Shown here in pieces: positions 34,456-43,494 of a stretch of 64,000 bases of DNA. Within the stretch, counting starts at the first letter, position 1; the number at the start of each line of letters is the position of its first letter. The DNA is from Cellulomonas cellasea (lineage in GTDB: Bacteria > Actinomycetota > Actinomycetes > Actinomycetales > Cellulomonadaceae): the NCBI RefSeq assembly GCF_006538745.1, contig NZ_BJLR01000035.1:1-64000 (forward strand). Direction: 5' to 3'. The notes beneath the pieces were generated by a model. That model saw nothing but the letters and a program-made list of their open reading frames with translations, did not search any database and was not told where the DNA came from. Both the position numbers and the translations under genes were made by a program.

Positions 34456-35051
34456 TCGACCGCGGTCTCGTCGTCGCTCGTCACGAGCCACGGCCGGTCG
34501 ACCGCGACGAGCTCGTTGCCCTCGTCGACGGCGCCGAACCGCGGGCTCACCTCGACGTCGAGCTCGCCGAGCTCGAGCTGGAGGTCGGGGATGAGCGTCT
34601 GCGCGTCGGGGAGCGCCGTGAGCTGCTCCCACACGAGCAGGTACCGCGAGACCGCGATCGCCGGCTCGCCGAACTCGTCCGTGGTCGCCGTCTCGATCTG
34701 GGCCGCCGCCTCGGTGAGCTGCGCGCGCGCCGCCTGGTCGGACACCGCGACGCCCTGCTCCTGCGCGAACGCGCGGATCGTCGGCTCCTGCACGAGGACC
34801 GCGAGCACGTTCTCGGACGTCGCGCCCTCGAAGAACGGCGAGAGCTGCTCGACGGCCGTGTGCACGTCCTCGACCGCGATGACCCGGCCGTCGACGACCG
34901 CCGCGGCCCCCGGCCGGCCGGCGCAGCCCGTGAGCGCGACCGCGGCCACGAGCCCCAGGACCGCGCCCGTGCGCAGCCGTGCGCGCCGGTGCGCCCGCGT
35001 GCCCGGCCACCGGCCCGCGTGCTCGTCCGGAACCCTCGTCACCGTCGTCAC
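34452..35051 (-). CDS. Lipoprotein with SurA-N-like domain
   Basis: 199 residues from GTG at 35051 with GGGAGG upstream. A basic N-terminus and hydrophobic stretch (VLGLVAAVAL) end in the lipobox LTGC (Cys43 lipidated). The mature part begins GRPGAAAVVDGRVIAVEDVHTAVEQLSPFF, like the N-terminal domain of SurA/PrsA-type chaperones, and is helical; no PPIase domain is present. Anchored on the outer face of the membrane. It overlaps mazG, a pairing I recognise as common in Actinobacteria, but its role is unknown. Confidence 0.87.
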   Translation of the reverse strand: MTTVTRVPDEHAGRWPGTRAHRRARLRTGAVLGLVAAVALTGCAGRPGAAAVVDGRVIAVEDVHTAVEQLSPFFEGATSENVLAVLVQEPTIRAFAQEQGVAVSDQAARAQLTEAAAQIETATTDEFGEPAIAVSRYLLVWEQLTALPDAQTLIPDLQLELGELDVEVSPRFGAVDEGNELVAVDRPWLVTSDDETAVE

Positions 35052-35106
35052 CCTGGGACCTCCCGCGTCGTCGCTCGTGGATCGGGGCCCATCGTAGGCG
35101 CACGGC

Positions 35107-36759
35107 TCACGTCGGGACCGACGCCGCCCGGCGCTCGTCCGCGGCGAGCCCCGGGTGGACCCGCACGCAGTTCCGCCCGCCGTGCTTCGCGTCGTACAGG
35201 GCGGAGTCCGCCGCGTCGACGAGCATGTCGGGTGCGGCGCTCGGGGACCGGGTCGCGGCGACCCCGATGCTCACCGTCCGTGCCCGGGCCGCGGCGTCCG
35301 CCGGTGCCTGCGTGCACGTCTGCGCGCACCGGGCCCGGACCGTCTCGGCCACGGCGGCGGCCCCCGCGGTGTCCGTCCCGGGGAGCACGACGAGGAACTC
35401 CTCGCCGCCCCAGCGACCCACGAGCGCGTCGTCCGGCGCGACGTCGCCCAGGAGCCGCGCCAACGACACCAGCGCCTCGTCGCCCGCCCGGTGGCCCCAC
35501 CGGTCGTTGACCTGCTTGAAGTGGTCCACGTCGACCATGAGCACCGCGACCGGGTCGCCCCGCTCGAGCGCCGCTGCCATCGCGTCGGCCAGACCCACCA
35601 TGAGGTGGCGGCGGTTGAGCAGGCCCGTCAGCGGGTCGCGCGAGGCCTGCTCGGCCAGGTCCGCCCGCAGCACCTCGATCGTGCGCAGCTGCTCCCCCAG
35701 GCGCGCGTTCGCGGCGGCGAGCTCGCGCCGCTGCTGGTTCGCCTCGGTCACGTCCCGGCCCACGAGCACGACGCCGAGGTCCACGCCCCGGTTGTCCACC
35801 AGCCGCGAGGAGCTGAGCTGCAGCTCCACTGTCCGGTCGCGCCCCTCGACCACCCGGTCCGTGTCCCGGCCGCCGCCGAGCAGGTCGCTCACGTCGAACC
35901 CGCCGAGCACGGAGCGCGCCGACGCACCGAGCAACGTCACCGGCGCCTCGGGGTTCATCGACCGGACGAAGCGGTCCGCCGCCGGGTTGACGTCGAGGAT
36001 CCGGCCGTCGGGGCTGATCACCAGCACGTACTCCCCGATCCGGTCGACGACCAGCGCTCGCGCGACCGGCGCGAACGCGATCAGGTCCTGCCGGAAGATC
36101 GCGTACGCCATGATCGCCCCGGTCGCGGCGAACCCGATCGGGGTCGGCTGCGCGACGCCCGGGAGGGCACCGAAGACGCTCAGCGCGTTGAGGCCCGCGG
36201 GAACGAGCGAGCCGACCAGCACGCTCAGGTGCTGGCGACGGAAGACCTGGGGAGCTTTCCACCACCCGCGCGCGAGCGTGATCATGCCGACGATCAGCAG
36301 CCCGTAGCTGTACGCGGTGTGGAGCCAGAAGGCGGGCCCGTACTCCCACAGCTCCGACGTCGCGGGCCCGTCCGCGCCGGGTCCGTGGTACAGCAGGCGG
36401 TGCCACGGGTTGGTCGCGGCCGCGACGGTCACGAGCACCGGCTCGACCGCGAGCAGCGCGAGCAGCCGGCGGCTCGGCGACCAGTCGCCGACCGCGACAC
36501 TGCGTGCAAGGACCGTGAACGCGAGCACGAGGAGCCCGACGCCGGGGTAGACGGCGAGAGAACCGACCGCGACGACGCCGTCGGAGGCTCCGCCGGCCTC
36601 GAGCGCCGCGACCACGGACCACCAGCCGGCGCCGGTCGCGACCCCCGCGAGGGCCGTCGCCGTCACCCGGCGCCCGACGCGGTTGCGCCACGAGTAGATC
36701 GCCACGGCGGTGCACAGGATCGCGGACCCCACGTACACGGACGCGACGAGCGGACCCAT
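35107..36759 (-). CDS. Membrane diguanylate cyclase (7TM, PAS, GGDEF), copy 1
   Basis: 550 residues from ATG at 36759. About seven membrane helices over residues 1-225 of the histidine-kinase N-terminal (7TM) type, a PAS domain at about 235-345 (VLVISPDGRILDVNPAADRF), a linker helix, then a GGDEF domain at about 375-535 with DPLTGLLNRRHLM, MVDVDHFKQVNDRWGH and active-site GGEEF at 451-455. It makes cyclic di-GMP from two GTP. The position of the inhibitory I-site (RxxD, 5 residues before GGEEF) reads PDDA, so feedback inhibition by product is not expected. Paralogue of the next gene. Confidence 0.92.
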   Translation of the reverse strand: MGPLVASVYVGSAILCTAVAIYSWRNRVGRRVTATALAGVATGAGWWSVVAALEAGGASDGVVAVGSLAVYPGVGLLVLAFTVLARSVAVGDWSPSRRLLALLAVEPVLVTVAAATNPWHRLLYHGPGADGPATSELWEYGPAFWLHTAYSYGLLIVGMITLARGWWKAPQVFRRQHLSVLVGSLVPAGLNALSVFGALPGVAQPTPIGFAATGAIMAYAIFRQDLIAFAPVARALVVDRIGEYVLVISPDGRILDVNPAADRFVRSMNPEAPVTLLGASARSVLGGFDVSDLLGGGRDTDRVVEGRDRTVELQLSSSRLVDNRGVDLGVVLVGRDVTEANQQRRELAAANARLGEQLRTIEVLRADLAEQASRDPLTGLLNRRHLMVGLADAMAAALERGDPVAVLMVDVDHFKQVNDRWGHRAGDEALVSLARLLGDVAPDDALVGRWGGEEFLVVLPGTDTAGAAAVAETVRARCAQTCTQAPADAAARARTVSIGVAATRSPSAAPDMLVDAADSALYDAKHGGRNCVRVHPGLAADERRAASVPT

Positions 36760-36947
36760 CGCCCACCTTCCCGGGACTGCGCGGCCCGACGGGCCGTGTC
36801 GACCTGCCTCATCGGCAGCGGGCCCCCGGACGCAAGCCGTTCGCCCGGTCCCGCTGGGGGTGCCCGGCGGGACCGCGCGCGCGCCACGGCGCGGGTGGAC
36901 CCTGGCCGTGGCCTCGCACCGCCGCCGTGGGGCGCAGGACGGCGGGC

Positions 36948-38636
36948 TCAGGCGGGTGCGGCCTCGTCGGCCACGTCGTCGTCGTGGCGACGCCTGCGCC
37001 GCACGCGACCGGCGTCCTCCGCGGCACCTCCCGGGACCGCGCGCCGGACCAGGTTGCGGCCGTGGTCCTTCGCCTCGTACAGCGCCCGGTCGGCCGCGAG
37101 CAGCAGGTCAGCGACCGTCTCCCCGCTCACCGGGTAGGCCGCGACGCCCGCGCTGAGCGTGCAGCGCACGACACGCTCCCCGCTCCCGAGCGGCTCCGCC
37201 TCGCACCGGCGGCGCAGCGTCTCGGCGAGCACCGCACCCTCGGTCAGGTCCGCGCCCGGCACCACGACGACGAACTCCTCGCCGCCCCACCGCGCCGCGA
37301 GCGCACCCGTCGGCACGCACTCGCGCAGCCGCTGCGCCATCGCGATGAGCACCGCGTCCCCCGTGAGGTGCCCGTGCTCGTCGTTGACGCGCTTGAACCG
37401 GTCGAGGTCGAGCACGACGACCGCGAGCGGCTCCCCGGCGCCGGCGGCCTCCCCGAGCATGGGCCCGAAGCGCTCCATGAGGTGACGCCGGTTGTGCAGG
37501 TCGGTGAGCGGGTCGCGGACCGCCTGCTCCGCGAGGTCGCTGCGGAGCCGCTCGATCGTCGCGAGCTGCTCGACGAGCCGGGCGCGCTGTGCGTTGACCT
37601 CGGTGACGTCGCGCGCGACGAGCACCGTGCCGATCTCGCGACCGCGCCCGTCGACGAGCGGCGAGGCGCGCACCTCGAGGTCCATCGCCGTCCCCGCGAC
37701 GACGAGCGTCAGGTGCGCTGGCTCGTCCTCCGCGGCGACGAGCCGGCCGTCGGCGTCGAACAGGCCCCAGCACGACATCACGAGGCTCGCGGGCATCCCG
37801 ATGAGCTGGGTGCCGAGCCGGGGCCCGGCGGTCGCGAGCAGGAGCTTGAGCGCCGCGGGGTTGGCGTCGATCAGGCGGCCGTCGGGGCTCAGCGCGAGCA
37901 CGGGGTCGCTGATGCGCTCGATCAGCACGTCGCGCGCGACGGGCGCGAACGCGATGAAGTCCTGGCGGAACATCGCGTTGCCGATGACGCCGGCGGTCAC
38001 CGCGAAGCCGAGCGGCGTCGGGTCGCCCAGGTCGCCGAACGCGCCGGTGAGGTTCACGACGTTGACGAGGACCGGCACGACCGACGCGAGGAGCAGGTGC
38101 CAGCGTTGGCGCCGGAACGCGGGCGGGGCCGTCCACCAGCCGCGCGCGACGAGGACGAGCCCGGTCGCGATGAGCACGTAGGAGTACAGCGCGTGCAGCC
38201 AGAACAGCGGGGCGCGCTCCCACAGCACCGGGTCGCCGAGGGTCGCGGCCGCCGTGCCGGAGTAGAACAGCTGGTGCCACGGGTTCGTGGCGGCGGTCAC
38301 GGTCACGAGGATCGGCTCGACGCTCAGGCCCGCGAGCACCGCGCGGCTCGGGATCCAGCCGGTCCCCGTCGCGCTGCGGCCCAGGCACGCGAACGCCCCC
38401 ACGGCGACCGCGACACCCGGGAACGAGGCGAGGGCGGCGACGGACTGCACGCGCTCGTCGAACGGCCCGACGCTCACGGCGTCGGCGAGGCTCCACCAGG
38501 CCCCCGCGACCGCGAGCACCCCGAGCGAGGTCGCCGTCGCGGTGCGCGGGCCGCGGCGCCGGAACGCGCCGACGGCGACGACCACGAAGACCACTGCCGC
38601 GGCGAGGTAGACGAGCAGGTGCACGACGGGGTTCAC
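36948..38636 (-). CDS. Membrane diguanylate cyclase (7TM, PAS, GGDEF), copy 2
   Basis: 562 residues from GTG at 38636. The start is chosen because the sequence VNPVVHLLVYLAAAV then aligns residue for residue with the start of the paralogue and GGEEF falls at 451-455 in both; an in-frame ATG at 38693 and a GTG at 38648 are alternatives. Same layout: 7TM region, PAS-like domain (VLALSPDGRLIDANPAAL), GGDEF domain with DPLTDLHNRRHLM, VLDLDRFKRVNDEHGH. I-site position reads PTGA, so no product inhibition. C-terminal tail is Arg/Asp-rich. Tandem duplication, 188 bases apart. Confidence 0.91.
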   Translation of the reverse strand: MNPVVHLLVYLAAAVVFVVVAVGAFRRRGPRTATATSLGVLAVAGAWWSLADAVSVGPFDERVQSVAALASFPGVAVAVGAFACLGRSATGTGWIPSRAVLAGLSVEPILVTVTAATNPWHQLFYSGTAAATLGDPVLWERAPLFWLHALYSYVLIATGLVLVARGWWTAPPAFRRQRWHLLLASVVPVLVNVVNLTGAFGDLGDPTPLGFAVTAGVIGNAMFRQDFIAFAPVARDVLIERISDPVLALSPDGRLIDANPAALKLLLATAGPRLGTQLIGMPASLVMSCWGLFDADGRLVAAEDEPAHLTLVVAGTAMDLEVRASPLVDGRGREIGTVLVARDVTEVNAQRARLVEQLATIERLRSDLAEQAVRDPLTDLHNRRHLMERFGPMLGEAAGAGEPLAVVVLDLDRFKRVNDEHGHLTGDAVLIAMAQRLRECVPTGALAARWGGEEFVVVVPGADLTEGAVLAETLRRRCEAEPLGSGERVVRCTLSAGVAAYPVSGETVADLLLAADRALYEAKDHGRNLVRRAVPGGAAEDAGRVRRRRRHDDDVADEAAPA

Positions 38637-38731
38637 GGCCGCGCGCACCCCCTCGCCCCCGCGCGAGCGCTCACGCGCGCACGCTCGCCGCACGCGCCGA
38701 CCGTGGGCGGCCGGGCGTGCGAGCTCCTCGT

Positions 38732-38759
38732 CCGCGGCTCCCCGTGCGGGGCGCCGCGG
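38732..38759 (-). terminator. Terminator hairpin after mfd
   Basis: CCGCGGC at 38732-38738 pairs with GCCGCGG at 38753-38759, inner CCCC/GGGG pairs, loop GTGC. About 85 bases after the mfd stop. Confidence 0.55.
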
Positions 38760-38842
38760 TCAGCGGTGCCTTGGCTTCACACCGGTGTCCAGGTCATCGT
38801 CGCACCTCGTCCCCCGCTGTGCGTCCGGCGTTCGGGGGAGCC

Positions 38843-41800
38843 TCAGCGCCGCGACGCGGTCCCCACGGTGGCCGCCGCGGACACGTCACCGACCACCACC
38901 GCGTCGATGAGCTGGCGCGCCCACGCGAGCAGCGCCTCGCCGTGCAGCGGCTTGCCGCCGATGCGCGCGGTCGTGGGGAACGGCACGAGGATCGTGCGGA
39001 TCGCCGGCTTGAGCACCGTGCCGGGGTAGAGCCGCTTGAGCCGCATCTGCGCCGACTCGGGCAGCTCGACGGGCGCGAAGCGCACGAACTTCCCCTGCGC
39101 GGTCACGTCGCTCAGCCCGGCCGCGCGCACGCGGGTCCGGAACGCCGCGACGTCGAACAGGTTGTTCACCGCGTCGGGCACCGGGCCGTAGCGGTCCACG
39201 AGCTCCGCGCGCACCTCCGCGAGCGCCGCCTCGTCGGCCGCGGCCGCGATCTTGCGGTACGCCTCGAGGCGCAGGCGCTCGTGCGCGATGTAGTCGTGCG
39301 GCAGGTGCGCGTCGACGGGCAGCTCGATCGTCACGTCGGGCAGCTCCTCCTCGACCTCGCCGCGGAAGCCGGCGACCGCCTCGCCGACCATGCGGATGTA
39401 GAGGTCGAAGCCGACGCCCTCGATGTGCCCGGACTGCTCGCCACCGAGCAGGTTGCCCGCGCCGCGGATCTCGAGGTCCTTCATCGCGATCGCCATGCCC
39501 GCGCCGAGGTCGGTGTTCGCGGCCATGGTCGCGAGCCGGTCGTGCGCGGTCTCGGTGAGCGGGCGCTCGGGCGGGTACAGGAAGTAGGCGTACGCCCGCT
39601 CGCGCCCGCGGCCCACGCGCCCGCGCAGCTGGTGGAGCTGCGAGAGCCCGAGCAGGTCCGCGCGCTCGAGGATCAGGGTGTTCGCGTTGGAGATGTCGAG
39701 GCCGGTCTCGACGATCGTGGTGCAGACGAGCACGTCGAACTTCTTCTCCCAGAAGTCGACGATGACCTGCTCGAGCTGGTGCTCGGGCATCTTGCCGTGC
39801 CCGACGGCGACCCGCGCCTCCGGCACGAGCTCGTTGAGGCGCGCAGCGACCCGCTCGATCGACTCCACGCGGTTGTGCACGTAGAATACCTGGCCCTCGC
39901 GCAGCAGCTCGCGGCGGATCGCCGCGGTGATCTGCTTCTCGTCGTACCCGCCGACGAACGTCAGGACCGGGTGGCGCTCCTCGGGCGGCGTCGCGAGCGT
40001 CGACATCTCGCGGATGCCCGTGACCGCCATCTCGAGCGTGCGCGGGATCGGGGTCGCGCTCATCGCGAGCACGTCGACGTTGGTGCGCAGCGCCTTGAGC
40101 GTCTCCTTGTGCTCGACGCCGAACCGCTGCTCCTCGTCGACGATCACGAGCCCGAGGTCCTTGAACCGCACCTCGCCCGTGATGAGCCGGTGCGTGCCGA
40201 TCACGACGTCGATGCTGCCGTCGGCGAGCCCGTCGACGATCGCCTTGCTCTCGGCGGCCGTCTGGAACCGCGAGAGCGCCTTCACGACGACCGGGAAGGC
40301 CGAGTACCGCTCCGTGAACGTGTCGAGGTGCTGCTGGACGAGCAGCGTCGTGGGCACGAGCACCGCGACCTGCTTGCCGTCCTGCACGGCCTTGAACGCC
40401 GCGCGCACCGCGATCTCGGTCTTGCCGTAGCCGACGTCGCCGCACACGAGCCGGTCCATCGGGACCGGCTTCTCCATGTCGGCCTTGACCTCGTCGATCG
40501 TCGCGAGCTGGTCCGGGGTCTCGACGTACGCGAAGGCGTCCTCGAGCTCGCGCTGCCACGGGGTGTCGGGCGCGAACGCGTGCCCGGGCGTCGCCATGCG
40601 CGCGGAGTACAGCCGGATGAGCTCCGAGGCGATCTCCTTGACCGCCTTGCGCGCGCGGCCCTTGGTCTTGGCCCAGTCGCCGCCGCCCATCTTGTTCAGG
40701 CTCGGCGCCTCGCCGCCCACGTACTTGGTGACCTGGTCGAGCTGGTCGGTGGGCACGTAGAGCCGGTCGCCCGGCTGGCCGCGCTTGCTCGACTGGTACT
40801 CGATGACCATGTACTCGCGCGTCGCGGCGGTCGAGCCCGAGCCGATCGTGCGCTGCACGAGCTCGACGAAGCGCCCGACGCCGTGCTGCTCGTGCACGAC
40901 GTGGTCGCCGGGGCGCAGCTGCAGCGGGTCGACGGTGTTGCGCCGCCGCGACGGCATCTTGCGCATGTCGCGCGTCGAGGTGCCCGTGCGCCCGGTCAGG
41001 TCCGACTCGGAGAACACCGCGAGCCGCAGGCCCTCGGCGACGAACCCCGGGCCGACGGGCGCGGGGACGACGAGCACGACGCCACCCTCGGGCGGCTCCG
41101 CGATCGTTGGCACGAGCCGCGCGGGCACGTCGGCGGCCTTGAGCTGCTCGGTCATGCGCTGCGCGGGGCCGTGCCCCTCGGTTGCGAGCACGAGGTGCCA
41201 GCCGGCCTGCTGGAGCGTGCGCACGTCCGCAACCGCCCGGTCGACCTCGCCGCGGTACCGCTCGACGTCGCGCGCCGCCACGACGAGCGTCTCGCCCGCC
41301 CCGGTCAGCACGTCGCCCGTCGCGTGGTCGTCGGTGAGCCCCGCGCGTTCGATCCGGTTCCCGGTCTCCTCGGCGCGCGCGACCCCCTCGGCGTCGAGCG
41401 TGAACGGGCTGAGCGTCCACCACCCGAGGCCGCGCACCGCCGCGAGCGCCCGCACCTCGGCGAACGACGCGAAGGACGCCGCCGACAGGTCGAGAGGCGT
41501 CGCACCGCCCGCGGCGGCCGAGGTCCACGCCGCCTGAAGGAACTCCTCGGTCGTCGCCACCAGGTCGTGCGCACGGCGCCGGACCCGCTCGGGGTCGACG
41601 AGCACGAGCAGCGCGTCGTCGGGCACGAGGTCCAGCACCGGGACCATGCGCTCGACGAGCGCGGGCGCGAGCGACTCCATGCCCTCGACCGCGATCCCGT
41701 CCGCGAGCTTCTCGAGCATCTCGGCGGCGCCCGGGAGGCGGTCCATGAGCGCGATCGCCCGGCCGCGGACGTCGTCGGTCAGCAGGATCTCCCGGCACGG

Positions 41801-42529
41801 CGGCGCCCAGAGCCCGTGCGTCGCGATCTCGAGGCTGCGCTGGTCGGCGACGGAGAACCAGCGGATCTCCTCGACGTCCTCGCCCCAGAACTCGATCCGC
41901 AGCGGGTGGTCCTCGGTCGGCGGGAACACGTCGAGGATCCCGCCGCGCACCGCGAACTCGCCGCGCTTCTCGACCATGTCGACCCGCGCGTACGCCGCGC
42001 CGACGAGCCGGTCCGCGAGCTCGGCGAGGTCCGCGCGGTCCCCGACCGCGAGCGCGACGGGCTCGAGCTCGCCGAGCCCCTCGACGACGGGCTGGAGCAG
42101 CGCGCGCACGGGGACGACGAGGACGCGGATCGGACCCGTGAGGCCGTCGTCGTCGGTCGGGTGCGCGAGCCGGCGGAACACCGCGAGGCGGCGGGCCACG
42201 GTGTCGCTGCGCGGCGAGAGCCGCTCGTGCGGGAGCGTCTCCCACGCGGGCAGCACCGCGACCGCGTCGTCGGGCAGGTAGCAGCGCAGGGCGGACGCGA
42301 GCTCGTCGGCGTCCCGCCCGGTCGCGGTGACGACGACAAGCGGGCGCCCCGCAGCGCCGGCCGGCCCCCCGGCACCGGCCGCGTGCGCACCCGCGAGCGC
42401 CGCGAGGAGGGGCGGACGGACGCCCGCGGGGCCGACGACGTCGACCTCGCCCCGGGCGCGGACGAGCTCGACGGCGCGCGCGGCGTTCGGGTCGGCGAGG
42501 AGGGCGGGCAGCAGGCCGGTGAGGTTCAT
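38843..42529 (-). CDS. mfd: Transcription-repair coupling factor
   Basis: 1228 residues from ATG at 42529 with GAAGGGAACC before it; an in-frame ATG at 42592 lacks a site. Mfd removes RNA polymerase stalled at DNA lesions and recruits UvrA. Seen: UvrB-like N-terminal domains with VVVTATGRDADELASAL, the polymerase-interaction domain LRPGDHVVHEQHGVGRFVELV, ATPase motifs GDVGYGKTEIAVRAAFKAV (Walker A), DEEQ (Walker B), SATPIPRTLEMA, the RecG-like TRG segment and LRGRVGRGRERAYAYF, and a C-terminal TRCF domain. Length is normal. Confidence 0.97.
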   Translation of the reverse strand: MNLTGLLPALLADPNAARAVELVRARGEVDVVGPAGVRPPLLAALAGAHAAGAGGPAGAAGRPLVVVTATGRDADELASALRCYLPDDAVAVLPAWETLPHERLSPRSDTVARRLAVFRRLAHPTDDDGLTGPIRVLVVPVRALLQPVVEGLGELEPVALAVGDRADLAELADRLVGAAYARVDMVEKRGEFAVRGGILDVFPPTEDHPLRIEFWGEDVEEIRWFSVADQRSLEIATHGLWAPPCREILLTDDVRGRAIALMDRLPGAAEMLEKLADGIAVEGMESLAPALVERMVPVLDLVPDDALLVLVDPERVRRRAHDLVATTEEFLQAAWTSAAAGGATPLDLSAASFASFAEVRALAAVRGLGWWTLSPFTLDAEGVARAEETGNRIERAGLTDDHATGDVLTGAGETLVVAARDVERYRGEVDRAVADVRTLQQAGWHLVLATEGHGPAQRMTEQLKAADVPARLVPTIAEPPEGGVVLVVPAPVGPGFVAEGLRLAVFSESDLTGRTGTSTRDMRKMPSRRRNTVDPLQLRPGDHVVHEQHGVGRFVELVQRTIGSGSTAATREYMVIEYQSSKRGQPGDRLYVPTDQLDQVTKYVGGEAPSLNKMGGGDWAKTKGRARKAVKEIASELIRLYSARMATPGHAFAPDTPWQRELEDAFAYVETPDQLATIDEVKADMEKPVPMDRLVCGDVGYGKTEIAVRAAFKAVQDGKQVAVLVPTTLLVQQHLDTFTERYSAFPVVVKALSRFQTAAESKAIVDGLADGSIDVVIGTHRLITGEVRFKDLGLVIVDEEQRFGVEHKETLKALRTNVDVLAMSATPIPRTLEMAVTGIREMSTLATPPEERHPVLTFVGGYDEKQITAAIRRELLREGQVFYVHNRVESIERVAARLNELVPEARVAVGHGKMPEHQLEQVIVDFWEKKFDVLVCTTIVETGLDISNANTLILERADLLGLSQLHQLRGRVGRGRERAYAYFLYPPERPLTETAHDRLATMAANTDLGAGMAIAMKDLEIRGAGNLLGGEQSGHIEGVGFDLYIRMVGEAVAGFRGEVEEELPDVTIELPVDAHLPHDYIAHERLRLEAYRKIAAAADEAALAEVRAELVDRYGPVPDAVNNLFDVAAFRTRVRAAGLSDVTAQGKFVRFAPVELPESAQMRLKRLYPGTVLKPAIRTILVPFPTTARIGGKPLHGEALLAWARQLIDAVVVGDVSAAATVGTASRR

Positions 42530-42597
42530 GGTTCCCTTCGCAGGCGCTCCCGCAGCCGGGGGCAGGGCGCGGCAGCGGGGGCACGACAGCACGTGCG

Positions 42598-42621
42598 CCC
42601 CGGAACCGTGCGGTCCCGGGG
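42598..42621 (-). terminator. Hairpin between cytidylyltransferase gene and mfd
   Basis: CCCCGG at 42598-42603 pairs with CCGGGG at 42616-42621, with inner ACCG/CGGT pairs. It lies about 95 bases after the cytidylyltransferase stop and before the mfd start on the minus strand. Confidence 0.55.
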
Positions 42622-42713
42622 TCGTCGTGCTGGAAGTCTACGAGCCGCGTCCGACACGCACCCGCGCTGGAGCGTGCGCGCTGGGCGTGACCGCTCCGTC
42701 CCTGCGCTGACGC

Positions 42714-43208
42714 CTACGCCTGGCTGAGGACCCCGGCCCCGTGCACGGGGAGCACGGGGGCGACGGCCGCCGGACCCGGAGCCGGCGCGAGGCCGTCGAG
42801 CTGCGCGAGCGCACGCCGCAGCGCGGTGCTCGACGTGTGCACGGTGTACGGGAAGTAGTGCACCTCGACGCCGACCGCCGCGAAGTCGCGCTCGAGCTTG
42901 TCGCCCTTGGCGGTCCCCCGCCAGTCGTCGCCCTTGAAGATCACGTCGAAGCCCACCGAGCGCCAGGTGTCGACCTTGTCGGGGACGACCTCCGCGACGA
43001 CCTCGTCGACGAACGAGATGTGCCGGACGATCTCCATGCGCTCCGCGAGCGGCACGACGGGCCGCGCGCCCTTCGTGAGCTCGAGCATCTCGTCGGAGAC
43101 GACGCCCGCGATCAGGTGGTCGCAGTGCTGCTTGGCGAGCCGGAGGATGTTGAGGTGGCCGACGTGGAAGAGGTCGTACGCACCCGGTGCGTAGCCGATT
43201 CGTGCCAT
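42714..43208 (-). CDS. Glycerol-3-phosphate cytidylyltransferase-like nucleotidyltransferase
   Basis: 164 residues from ATG at 43208, after GGGGGAATCAGGG. Nucleotidyltransferase fold with GAYDLFHVGHL (the HxGH motif) near residues 9-19, MEIVRHISFVDEVV, and the IFKGDDWRG plus FPYTVHTSSTALRRAL segments that resemble TagD/GCT (CTP plus glycerol 3-phosphate to CDP-glycerol). Longer N-terminal in-frame starts are rejected. The C-terminal 30 residues are Pro/Ala-rich. It sits at the start of the polysaccharide locus, divergent from the BY-kinase gene. Substrate (glycerol phosphate or another polyol phosphate) is inferred. Confidence 0.86.
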   Translation of the reverse strand: MARIGYAPGAYDLFHVGHLNILRLAKQHCDHLIAGVVSDEMLELTKGARPVVPLAERMEIVRHISFVDEVVAEVVPDKVDTWRSVGFDVIFKGDDWRGTAKGDKLERDFAAVGVEVHYFPYTVHTSSTALRRALAQLDGLAPAPGPAAVAPVLPVHGAGVLSQA

Positions 43209-43494
43209 CCCTGATTCCCCCGGTTCTGAGTGTGCGGCGGGCGCGCAGGCAGTCCGGCCGGCGACGTCGCTGCGCCACGATATCGACGCAAACGGGCATT
43301 GACGACACACCAGGAGGTAATTCACCCGCGCAGCGGCGAGCATCCGGGTGGGCGGTGGCCGGGTCCGACCTGCTGCTATGTCACGATGGAACGGTCGGCA
43401 GGGCCCCGGGCCCGAGCCGGCGATGCACCGGGACGTGGGGCGTGGTGCGGGCCCCGTCCCCAGCGGCCGCAGGGGCCCCGACGAAGGACGGTCG
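43209..43494. promoter_or_regulatory. Divergent control region of cytidylyltransferase and BY-kinase genes
   Basis: 286 bases. Contains GGTAATTCACCCG at 43316-43328, related to motifs upstream of two other genes of this locus (56259-56273 and 58339-58354, reversed where the gene is reversed). An AGGAGG at 43312-43317 has no start codon in range. Confidence 0.45.

Noticed and set aside
38717-42727. Open frame of 1336 codons on the plus strand
   Set aside because: It lies opposite mfd. Composition is typical of an antisense frame (Arg, Leu, Val, Asp repeated) and there is no ribosome site.
43311-43345. Strong AGGAGG followed by TAATTC, looking like a ribosome site for a small gene
   Set aside because: No start codon in the right window opens a frame of useful length; the sequence is better explained as part of the control region.
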